A stretch of DNA of 45,247 bases. Source: an uncultured Clostridia bacterium. GTDB lineage: Bacteria > Bacillota > Clostridia > TANB77 > CAG-508. Below are positions 16,335-23,174 of this stretch, piece by piece. The translations under genes and the position numbers were made by a program. Positions within the stretch are counted from its first letter, which is position 1. Every line of letters begins with the position of its first letter. Location of the stretch: assembly GCA_946401865.1 (NCBI GenBank), contig CAMIVO010000009.1:1-45247 (forward strand), in the 5' to 3' direction. The notes below the pieces were generated by a model. That model did no database searches. It was not told the DNA's origin and worked only from the letters and a program-made list of their open reading frames with translations.

Positions 16335-16376
16335 CAAAAATAAAGAGAACTACACATTTTCATAGTTCCCTTATTT
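16335..16376 (-). terminator. Terminator of the RHH-like gene
   Basis: GGGAACTA and TAGTTCTC arms (16344-16371) followed on the minus strand by TTTATTTTT, directly after the stop at 16377. Confidence 0.7.
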
Positions 16377-16709
16377 TTATTTATCACTATTTAAAGCATT
16401 ATAAATTGCAATATTAGTTAATTTATATATTGACAATCCATATTTATTTTTAAATTCTTCTAATTTACTATATGATGATTCTCTTATTGCAAAATTATGA
16501 GCCTCTACTATTTCATTATCTGGCTTTTCATAAATTTTTACATTTTCTGTTTTTATCATTTCAATTATTGCTATATTCACTAATTTATTTATTGATGCGT
16601 CATATATCTTTGATAATTTTTCTAATTGTTCATATAATGAATTATCTATTTCTATTCTTCTTTTCAAAAGATTATCCTTTTTCAGTAAGTATTTATCAAA
16701 AGTATTCAT
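16377..16709 (-). CDS. Small protein with two ribbon-helix-helix-like repeats
   Basis: 110 residues containing two similar units: RRIEIDNSLYEQLEKLS...NKLVNIAII (about 17-52) and FAIRESSYSKLEEFK...YKLTNIAIY (about 73-106). Each looks like a beta strand followed by two helices, as in RHH DNA-binding proteins. A fused pair would form a pseudo-dimer. GAGGTGG precedes the start, with TATAAT about 26 bases upstream. It is bracketed by an inverted repeat that could be its operator or the ends of a small mobile unit. The DNA-binding role is inferred. Confidence 0.6.
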   Translation of the reverse strand: MNTFDKYLLKKDNLLKRRIEIDNSLYEQLEKLSKIYDASINKLVNIAIIEMIKTENVKIYEKPDNEIVEAHNFAIRESSYSKLEEFKNKYGLSIYKLTNIAIYNALNSDK

Positions 16710-16771
16710 TTTCTACCACCTCGCAATACTATTATACTGTCCTAAAATCTATTTTTTAATTCCTGCGTGGT

Positions 16772-16788
16772 AGTTCTTTTGACTACTG
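16772..16788. repeat. Right arm of the 17-bp inverted repeat
   Basis: AGTTCTTTTGACTACTG, inverted copy of 16263-16279. It lies about 63 bases upstream of the RHH-like start and 17 bases beyond the anti-sigma stop. Confidence 0.65.
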
Positions 16789-16804
16789 CATTGGTTTGTT
16801 AAGA

Positions 16805-18034
16805 TTATTCTTCTATTGCTCTATTTTCACTATATATAATACTTATTGCTCCACCTTTTCTGTCATACATTTTTAGGTTATTCAAATCATTTTCATTCTT
16901 GCTATTTACTATTACTTCAATATTATTTGTCTCTTCTTTTAATGAAGATGATGTTACAAAAGGAAGTTCTTTCTCTGCCATTGCATTACTAATCATATAT
17001 TGTAATTCTGTTAAATAATTATATGAATACTTTGCCTCTTTAAAAATTGTATTACTTTCTGTTATTCCTAATTTCTTGCAAATCTCCTTTCGAGCAATTT
17101 CATTATCATCAGTTAATAAAATAACATTATTTCCTTTTTCATCAACATATTTGCCTCCATAATAAAATGGATATTTTTCACTTGAACTATTATTTTCACT
17201 TGTTAATTCTTTTAGTCCTACATCTTTATCTTCTATTTTAAAATTTTCATTTTTTACTTCTTTTACTATTGAAGTTACTATATTTATAAATTCTTCTTTT
17301 GTTAGTCTATAAGTCTTTATATCAAATTTATAATCGTTATATTCAAAATAAGCCTCTCCAGATATTAAAGTAGGTTCTTTAATTCGTTCTCCTATAAATA
17401 TTTTTACAATTGTACCATCTATTATAGATGCTTTTCCATCGTCTAAATTTACAGGAACACAATCTCTTAACAATTTATTATTTGTAAAATTAAATTCAAT
17501 ATTTTTTATTTCTTCTTCGCTTTTATCTGTATAAATTATAGAGTATTGTCTAAATTCTTTATAATTACTATCTTCAATACTTTCTCTTACATAAATTTTT
17601 CCTTGTCTTATTTCACTTAAATGTTCTGGTATGTCTATTTTATTTAAAAACAAAAATTCTTCTGTCAAATTAGCATCTACCCATTTTGCATCATAGTTAA
17701 ATATGCTTCCTATTTCTAATTTGTTTATATTTATTTCATCATTTACTTTTGTTGTACTCTCTAGTTTAGGATTTGATTCTTCCACTATTTTATTATCATT
17801 CTTTGCTATAATAATATCATCTTTATTATTTCTGTTTATCATTACAAAACTTACTAATACTATTGCCATTACACATATTGGGCTTAAAACATATTTTAAT
17901 TCTAATTTTTTCATACTAAATCCCCTCCCTCTAAAATAATTTAAGGAGTTTTCACTATTTTTAGGTTGATAATCATCTAATAAGAATTTATCATCAATAT
18001 CATTTAATGCTTTTAATAAATCTAAATTATTCAT
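16805..18034 (-). CDS. Membrane-anchored anti-sigma factor (partner of the 18.0-18.6 kb ECF)
   Basis: 409 residues. A short cytoplasmic part (1-47) is followed by one membrane helix (about 48-66) and a 340-residue ectodomain rich in Lys, Glu and Asn that I cannot assign. Its ATG overlaps the end of the ECF sigma gene by 8 bases, and its binding site AAGGAGG lies within that gene: the classic translationally coupled sigma/anti-sigma arrangement. It presumably holds the sigma factor at the membrane until an envelope signal releases it. Confidence 0.75.
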   Translation of the reverse strand: MNNLDLLKALNDIDDKFLLDDYQPKNSENSLNYFRGRGFSMKKLELKYVLSPICVMAIVLVSFVMINRNNKDDIIIAKNDNKIVEESNPKLESTTKVNDEININKLEIGSIFNYDAKWVDANLTEEFLFLNKIDIPEHLSEIRQGKIYVRESIEDSNYKEFRQYSIIYTDKSEEEIKNIEFNFTNNKLLRDCVPVNLDDGKASIIDGTIVKIFIGERIKEPTLISGEAYFEYNDYKFDIKTYRLTKEEFINIVTSIVKEVKNENFKIEDKDVGLKELTSENNSSSEKYPFYYGGKYVDEKGNNVILLTDDNEIARKEICKKLGITESNTIFKEAKYSYNYLTELQYMISNAMAEKELPFVTSSSLKEETNNIEVIVNSKNENDLNNLKMYDRKGGAISIIYSENRAIEE

Positions 18035-18581
18035 ACATATCAGCCTCCTTTAAATATTCTCTTAATTGCTCTCTTATTCTTGATAAAGTAGTTTTCACAT
18101 TACTTTCACTCATTTTATTTTTAGAACAAATATTTTTTATTGTTTCAAAATACCAATATCTTTCTAAAAATAGTTTTCTTTTTTTATTAGGCAAATTCTC
18201 TAAAAATGTATTGATTTTCTCTACTAATTCTGTATATTGTAAATCTTGTTCTATACTTGTATTTGAAGAACATTCTTGCAATTCTTCTAAAACAAGTTCC
18301 ATTGTTTGTTCTCTTTTTTTTGTATTTTTTCTTTTATATTGATTTATTGCTAAATTGCGTGTTATTTTGGCTAAAAATAATTTAAAAACATTTGGTCTTT
18401 GTGGTGGAATAGCATTCCAAGTATTCAAATATGTATCATTAACACATTCTTTTGAATCCTCTTTATTTTGCAAAATATTATATGCTATATAATTACAATA
18501 TTTTCCGTACTTTTTATCTGTTTCTAATATTGCATTTTCAGATCTATTCCAATAAAGTTCTATTATTTGGTTATCTTCCAT
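18027..18581 (-). CDS. ECF-type RNA polymerase sigma factor
   Basis: 184 residues from the ATG at 18581, six bases after AAAGGAG. Region 2 (about 20-90) includes DSKECVNDTYLNTWNAIPP and KITRNLAINQYKR; region 4 (about 120-175) includes LPNKKRKLFLERYWYFETI and MSESNVKTTLSRIRE. No region 3, as usual for ECFs. It is preceded by an ECF-type promoter (TGTAAC, 16 bases, TGTCTTAT at 18601-18630), suggesting autoregulation, and followed by its overlapping anti-sigma gene. Confidence 0.92.
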   Translation of the reverse strand: MEDNQIIELYWNRSENAILETDKKYGKYCNYIAYNILQNKEDSKECVNDTYLNTWNAIPPQRPNVFKLFLAKITRNLAINQYKRKNTKKREQTMELVLEELQECSSNTSIEQDLQYTELVEKINTFLENLPNKKRKLFLERYWYFETIKNICSKNKMSESNVKTTLSRIREQLREYLKEADMYE

Positions 18582-18600
18582 ATTCAACTCCTTTCACTTA

Positions 18601-18630
18601 ATAAGACAACAATTATTTTGAAAGGTTACA
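18601..18630 (-). promoter_or_regulatory. ECF-type promoter of the sigma/anti-sigma operon at 16.8-18.6 kb
   Basis: TGTAAC (18625-18630), 16-base spacer, TGTCTTAT (18601-18608), followed by TAAG. Shares layout with five other promoters in the window. Confidence 0.65.
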
Positions 18631-18635
18631 CTTTT

Positions 18636-18672
18636 CTATAAAAAAATGGGCAAGTAAAAACGGCTTGTCCAT
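18636..18672 (-). terminator. Terminator of the PepSY-like gene
   Basis: ATGGACAAG and CTTGCCCAT arms (18646-18672, one wobble), then seven Ts on the minus strand. It separates the gene at 18689 from the ECF promoter. Confidence 0.75.
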
Positions 18673-18688
18673 TTATAGTCTTTATTTT

Positions 18689-19345
18689 TTAATCACTTGA
18701 TTTTCCTGCTCCAATAATTTCTCCACTATTGCTATCTATATAAATATATAATGAAGTTAGTGGATCATTTTCATCAAATAATCTTATCTTCCACATAATT
18801 CTATTCTCATAATCTGCCTTTTTCCATTCTTCTGTCCAATGATATGATTTCGATATATCATCTAATCCTACCATTAATTGTATTGATATAGGATCATCAG
18901 TATTTTTACCACGAGCATAAAATTCTGACTCTCTTGGCTTTTGATATTGATATTTTTGATTTTTTGCCTCTTTTTCTGCAATATCTACAATTTCTGTTGG
19001 AGTTAATATTTGCTTTTTCTCTCCATTAAAATTTGTATAACACTTATTATCTTCTATATAATACTCTTGATAATAACCTTCCTCTGTTTTAGATGTTTCT
19101 GCTTTAGTAGTATTATTTTCAGTTTTGTTCTCTTTAATATCTTTATCTTGTTGAATTTTCTCTATATCTTCCACAAGATTTTTTATGCCTGTATCGTACA
19201 ATGGAAATGTGCTTTCAATTTTATATTGTAAATCATTTATTTTTTTGTTCAAACGAATATTGCTATAAATCAAATATCCAAATATTAAAAAATCAATTAT
19301 TATAGCAATAATAAATACTATATATATTTTTTTATTTTTTTCCAT
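18689..19345 (-). CDS. Membrane-anchored protein with a PepSY-like C-terminus
   Basis: 218 residues from the ATG at 19345 (AGGTGG five bases upstream; a GTG at 19354 is part of that site). N-terminal membrane helix (about 7-27), a Lys/Glu/Thr-rich spacer, then a domain ending in WKIRLFDEND...YIYIDSNSGEIIGAG. The final hydrophobic-Asp-x-x-(S/T)-Gly-Glu-Ile pattern is typical of PepSY-type repeats. The same ending occurs in the anti-sigma factor at 27285-28415. Probably extracytoplasmic. It follows the 4-helix membrane protein gene on the same strand. Confidence 0.65.
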   Translation of the reverse strand: MEKNKKIYIVFIIAIIIDFLIFGYLIYSNIRLNKKINDLQYKIESTFPLYDTGIKNLVEDIEKIQQDKDIKENKTENNTTKAETSKTEEGYYQEYYIEDNKCYTNFNGEKKQILTPTEIVDIAEKEAKNQKYQYQKPRESEFYARGKNTDDPISIQLMVGLDDISKSYHWTEEWKKADYENRIMWKIRLFDENDPLTSLYIYIDSNSGEIIGAGKSSD

Positions 19346-19390
19346 CTTAACCACCTATTCTTTTATTTTGTTCATATTTACAACTTGATT

Positions 19391-19807
19391 CTAAAATAAT
19401 TTTTGACTTTTGTCTAAAAATATCCAAAATATTATAAATCCTATTAAAGTCGCAATGATATTTATTATTGAATATATTTTATAATTAAATTTACTTTTTT
19501 TCTTCATATAAAAATTTATCGGCAATAATAAAATTAAGTAAATTAGTATAGTTACTATACCAAGCATAGCATTAAAACCTGCCTCCGATTCTGGAACTGC
19601 ATATCCACTTCCTTTTGACATATTTGCAAAATATCCATATACTAATAAAAAGAAATATGTATCAATATATCCAAAGAAACCATTGTATATAACCGAAAAT
19701 ATTGTTATGATTTTTTTCTTTACATTATCTTTAAAATTTATAATTCCAATAATATAAATTAAACATATAGAAATTGCTATTCCCAATATTGTATATAAAA
19801 CTGGCAT
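19391..19807 (-). CDS. Unknown integral membrane protein, four helices
   Basis: 138 residues with hydrophobic segments near 3-23, 32-60, 80-102 and 112-132. No conserved motif recognised. Start ATG after GGAGGTTTAATGT. It lies in a run of same-strand small genes (20318 to 18689) that may form one transcript from the promoter at 20343-20371. Confidence 0.65.
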   Translation of the reverse strand: MPVLYTILGIAISICLIYIIGIINFKDNVKKKIITIFSVIYNGFFGYIDTYFFLLVYGYFANMSKGSGYAVPESEAGFNAMLGIVTILIYLILLLPINFYMKKKSKFNYKIYSIINIIATLIGFIIFWIFLDKSQKLF

Positions 19808-19834
19808 ACATTAAACCTCCAAACATCTATTTTT

Positions 19835-20050
19835 TTAATTACTTCCTTTTAATGATAATCCTAGTAATTGTAATTCTATATCTATTTTATTTATTTCAAA
19901 ACTTTCAAAGCCATAATTTTTTAAATCCGTTCTTGTTTTCTTTGATAATTGTCCTAATGTTTTTACATTATCTTGTTTTAATTTTGTAAGCATTTCCTCT
20001 TTTATGAATAAAAATCTATCTATTGATTGTTTGCTATATTTTTCTTCCAT
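19835..20050 (-). CDS. Mini-protein resembling the RNA polymerase alpha C-terminal domain
   Basis: 71 residues. The stretch VKTLGQLSKKTRTDLKNYGF followed by INKIDIELQLLGLSLKGS has the spacing of an alpha-CTD: a 'V.T(L/V)G.L' turn, a helix with an acidic-Leu pair, a glycine turn, then a closing helix ending in LGLSL. A charged helix of about 25 residues precedes it. No N-terminal assembly domain is present. In RpoA this domain contacts UP elements and activators, so a free copy could bridge DNA or regulators and polymerase. It starts one base after the previous stop, so translation is coupled. Confidence 0.6.
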   Translation of the reverse strand: MEEKYSKQSIDRFLFIKEEMLTKLKQDNVKTLGQLSKKTRTDLKNYGFESFEINKIDIELQLLGLSLKGSN

Positions 20051-20051
20051 T

Positions 20052-20318
20052 TTATTTGATGTTCCTTTCTTTTATTGCTATCATATAATCTTGTGATTGC
20101 ACCTGTTGTTCTTTACCATTATATTGGAATTTTGCACCAGTAAAATATACTTGATAGTTCATATTTTCTAGTCTTGTTTTTGCCAATTTTAAAAGTTCAT
20201 CAACTTGTTTTTCAGATAGATTTCTTTTTACTCTTAATTCATAAAAAGTACATTTGATATAATTTTCATTTTTTTCTATTTTGTTATCTAAATATTCTGT
20301 TACGAATTGTGTAGTCAT
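20052..20318 (-). CDS. Unknown 88-residue protein coupled to the alpha-CTD-like gene
   Basis: Start at 20318 because AAGGAGTG lies eight bases upstream; an ATG at 20354 has no such site and sits near the -10 box. The protein is soluble, alternating strands and one long helix (RNLSEKQVDELLKLAKTRLE). No family recognised. It ends one base before the start of the alpha-CTD-like gene, so the two products may act together. Confidence 0.6.
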   Translation of the reverse strand: MTTQFVTEYLDNKIEKNENYIKCTFYELRVKRNLSEKQVDELLKLAKTRLENMNYQVYFTGAKFQYNGKEQQVQSQDYMIAIKERNIK

Positions 20319-20342
20319 AATTTCACTCCTTAACTGCTTTCC

Positions 20343-20371
20343 ATTATAACACACATTTCTTTTTTTGTCTT
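20343..20371 (-). promoter_or_regulatory. Sigma-A type promoter of the alpha-CTD-like operon
   Basis: AAGACA (20366-20371), 17-base spacer, TATAAT (20343-20348) with TG two bases upstream. It lies 25 bases before the start at 20318. Confidence 0.55.
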
Positions 20372-20394
20372 ATATTCTTACTTATTTTTACAAT

Positions 20395-21486
20395 TTACTC
20401 CTTAATTTCTGGCTTTATAATAAAATCTTTATGCCAATTTGTCATTATTACTACTAATCCAGAATATTGTATATTTTGTTCTTCCATATTATCTTTATAA
20501 TCTATATTTATGTGTAAAAATTTATCTTCTCCCTCATCACTATAAGTTATAAATTTGTAATTTAATAATTTTTCTGTATTTTCATTTAAGATCACAACTG
20601 CAAAATAGTTTTCAAAATCTTTTTCATCTAATCTTCTCAAGTTTGAATATTTATCCATAAATTCTTTATATTCAGCATACTCTGTCACTTTCTTATAATA
20701 TAATTCATTATTTTTTTGCCAATTTTCTATATTCACTTTAGGCTCATTATCCTTTATATTGAATTGTTTAAATACAATTTCTCCAACTGGTGCTTCAGAA
20801 TTTGTTATTGGCTCTTTTACATCATCTTCCAGATAGTAACTTTTTATAGTTTCATATATTTTTACTGCTCCATATACTCCTCCTGCAAGTAAAATACTTA
20901 TAGTAAATACTATTATAATCACTTTTGCAACTTTATTCATCTCATCAAATCCTTTCTTTAGCAGGATTTTTCTTAATTGTTTTTTTCCTCTATGTACTAA
21001 ACTTTTTGTATTTGAGAGAGTTTCGCCTAAAATATCTGCCGTTTCTTTATATGACAGATTTTCAATATTTACTAAATAAATAGCATTTTTATACTTTTCA
21101 TCTAAAAGTTCTATTGCATCTAATAATTCTTTTTTACTTTCTTCTTTAGTAATAACATCAAGCACATCATTTTCTATTTGCTCATTATTAGATAAATATT
21201 CTTCTGCTATCTCATTTCTTCTATTTTCTATATTTATATAATTAAATGACTTACTTTTAGCCACTAAATAAATATAGTATTTAAAAGACACATCCCTTTT
21301 CATTGGATTTTGCATTATATAAATAAAAGTTTCTTGTGCTAAATCCTCTGCTTTTTGATAATCTTTTACTATATTGAAAATAAAATATACTATTTTACTT
21401 TTATATTTGTTGTATAAATATTCAAATGCTTGTTTTTCTCCACTTAAATAATCATTATATAATTTCTTATCTAAATCTCTCTCCAT
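20395..21486 (-). CDS. ECF sigma factor fused to a membrane anchor and ectodomain, paralog 1
   Basis: 363 residues. ECF region 2 at about 21-90 (AEDLAQETFIYIMQ), region 4 at about 120-175 (LSYKETADILGET, HRGKKQLRKIL), a membrane helix at about 187-208, then a 155-residue outside domain. It looks like a sigma factor and its anti-sigma factor made as one chain. Inside the gene, AAAGGATTTGATGAG precedes Met183 (MNKVAKV), so a separate anchor/ectodomain protein could also be made from an internal start. It is about 93% identical to paralog 2 over the first 187 residues, but the ectodomains differ. Own ECF-type promoter at 21507-21536. Confidence 0.85.
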   Translation of the reverse strand: MERDLDKKLYNDYLSGEKQAFEYLYNKYKSKIVYFIFNIVKDYQKAEDLAQETFIYIMQNPMKRDVSFKYYIYLVAKSKSFNYINIENRRNEIAEEYLSNNEQIENDVLDVITKEESKKELLDAIELLDEKYKNAIYLVNIENLSYKETADILGETLSNTKSLVHRGKKQLRKILLKKGFDEMNKVAKVIIIVFTISILLAGGVYGAVKIYETIKSYYLEDDVKEPITNSEAPVGEIVFKQFNIKDNEPKVNIENWQKNNELYYKKVTEYAEYKEFMDKYSNLRRLDEKDFENYFAVVILNENTEKLLNYKFITYSDEGEDKFLHINIDYKDNMEEQNIQYSGLVVIMTNWHKDFIIKPEIKE

Positions 21487-21506
21487 TTTTTACCTGCTTT
21501 CACTTA

Positions 21507-21536
21507 TATAGAACAGTAACTTTTTTAAAAGTTGCA
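21507..21536 (-). promoter_or_regulatory. ECF-type promoter of fused sigma paralog 1
   Basis: TGCAAC followed by TTTT (-35, 21531-21536), 15-base spacer, TGTTCTATA (21507-21515). Part of a matching set in this window. Confidence 0.65.
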
Positions 21537-21583
21537 AAAATTTACAATTTTTTTTCATTTTATCATTTTTCACTAAAAAGAGC

Positions 21584-21615
21584 AAAAAAATAAGTGGTAG
21601 CATTTTACCACTTAT
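21584..21615 (-). terminator. Terminator of fused sigma paralog 2
   Basis: Perfect 10-base arms ATAAGTGGTA/TACCACTTAT (21590-21615) then seven Ts on the minus strand. Nearly identical to the hairpin at 23140-23165, so the terminator was copied along with the gene. Confidence 0.85.
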
Positions 21616-21624
21616 AAAACATAT

Positions 21625-23037
21625 TTAATATATACATATTGTTGCTCTTTGTTTCATTAGATTTTCAACATATATTGCTGTTTTGTTCTCCAATACACTA
21701 CTTTTCTTAATATAATTAAATTTACCAACATATATAATCTCTTTATTATTAAAATTGCTCCTCGTGTAATCTATATTTAAAATTATTTCTTCATCATATT
21801 GTAAATCTAATATCGTTATATAATTCTCGTTATCTACTTTTTCATATCTTACAACTCTTAATTCATCATTTTCATTATTTTGAACACTATCTATGAAGTC
21901 TTCTAATCTTTTCTTACTTTCCTCATCTATACTATTATTATTAACAACACAGCACTTATCTTTTAAAGCTCTTTCAATATTGTATTCTTTTGGAACTTCT
22001 TTTAAATCTACATATTTTGTATGACTTAATTTTTTCTCTTTGACCTTTAGTTGTATATTTTCTCTGTTTAATTCATTTGGAATAAGTCCCATAACTATAT
22101 ATTCCTTTCTTTCTATCGAATCTTCATTTATATTATTATCAACATTTATATATAATGTATTTTCATCAGTAGTAATATCTGTAATAGTAATATCTGGCAT
22201 TCTCCAACTTGCTACTATAATAATAATAAAATTATCTTTTAATTCTTCTTCTGATACATCTTTTAAATCTACCCATTTTTCTTTATATTTTAAATATTCT
22301 GCATAATCTTCAATTTTTTTATAATACATTTCTTGTTCATTTAGATCAAACCATTCGCTCATATTTTCTTCATAATGCACTTTACTTCTGCTTTGTATAA
22401 AATTATATGTTAGAATTGTTGCATATACTCCTCCAGCAAGTAAAACACTTATACACAATGCTATCATCATTACTTTTGAAACTTTATTCATTTCATCAAA
22501 TCCTTTCTTTAGCAGGATTTTTCTTAATTGTTTTTTTCCTCTATGTACTAAATTCTTTGTATTTTGGAGAGTTTCGCCTAAAATATCAGCAGTTTCTTGA
22601 TATGACAGATTTTCAATATTTACTAAATAAATAGCATTTTTATATTTTTCATCTAAAAGTTCTATTGCATCTAATAATTCTTTTTTACTTTCTTCTTTTG
22701 TGATAACATCAAGCACATCATTTTCTATTTGCTCATTATTAGATATGTATTCCTCTGTTATTTCATTTCTTCTATTTTCAACATTTATATAGTTAAATGC
22801 TTTACTTTTTGCTACTAAATATATATGGTACTTAAAAGATACATCTTTTTTCATTGGATTTTGCATTATATAAATAAATGTTTCTTGTGCTAAATCTTCG
22901 GCTTTTTGATAATCTTTTACTATATTGCAAATAAAATATACAATTTTGTTTTTATATTTGTTATATAAATATTCAAATGCTTGTTTTTCTCCACCTAAAT
23001 AATCATTATATAATTTCTTATCTAAATCTCTCTCCAT
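21625..23037 (-). CDS. ECF sigma factor fused to a membrane anchor and ectodomain, paralog 2
   Basis: 470 residues with the same plan as paralog 1: sigma regions 2 and 4 (1-178), membrane helix about 187-208, then an ectodomain of about 260 residues, of which part resembles paralog 1 near the membrane (LYYKKxTEYAEY-type) and the rest is unrelated and unrecognised. The internal Met183 with AAAGGA upstream is conserved. High sigma identity with divergent ectodomains suggests recent duplication or gene conversion of the sigma half with exchange of the sensor half. ECF-type promoter at 23058-23087 and its own terminator. Confidence 0.85.
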   Translation of the reverse strand: MERDLDKKLYNDYLGGEKQAFEYLYNKYKNKIVYFICNIVKDYQKAEDLAQETFIYIMQNPMKKDVSFKYHIYLVAKSKAFNYINVENRRNEITEEYISNNEQIENDVLDVITKEESKKELLDAIELLDEKYKNAIYLVNIENLSYQETADILGETLQNTKNLVHRGKKQLRKILLKKGFDEMNKVSKVMMIALCISVLLAGGVYATILTYNFIQSRSKVHYEENMSEWFDLNEQEMYYKKIEDYAEYLKYKEKWVDLKDVSEEELKDNFIIIIVASWRMPDITITDITTDENTLYINVDNNINEDSIERKEYIVMGLIPNELNRENIQLKVKEKKLSHTKYVDLKEVPKEYNIERALKDKCCVVNNNSIDEESKKRLEDFIDSVQNNENDELRVVRYEKVDNENYITILDLQYDEEIILNIDYTRSNFNNKEIIYVGKFNYIKKSSVLENKTAIYVENLMKQRATICIY

Positions 23038-23057
23038 TTTTTACCTGCTTTCACTTA

Positions 23058-23087
23058 TATAAAACAGCAACTTTTATAAAAGTTTCA
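23058..23087 (-). promoter_or_regulatory. ECF-type promoter of fused sigma paralog 2
   Basis: TGAAAC (23082-23087) followed by TTTT, 15-base spacer, TGTTTTATA (23058-23066). Confidence 0.7.
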
Positions 23088-23133
23088 AAAATTTATAATT
23101 TTTTTAATTTTATCATTTTTGTTTTAAAAGAGC

Positions 23134-23165
23134 AAAAAAATAAGTGGTAGCAATTTACCACTTAT
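23134..23165 (-). terminator. Terminator of fused sigma paralog 3
   Basis: Perfect arms ATAAGTGGTA/TACCACTTAT (23140-23165) then seven Ts on the minus strand, just after the stop at 23175. Confidence 0.85.
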
Positions 23166-23174
23166 ATATTTTTT

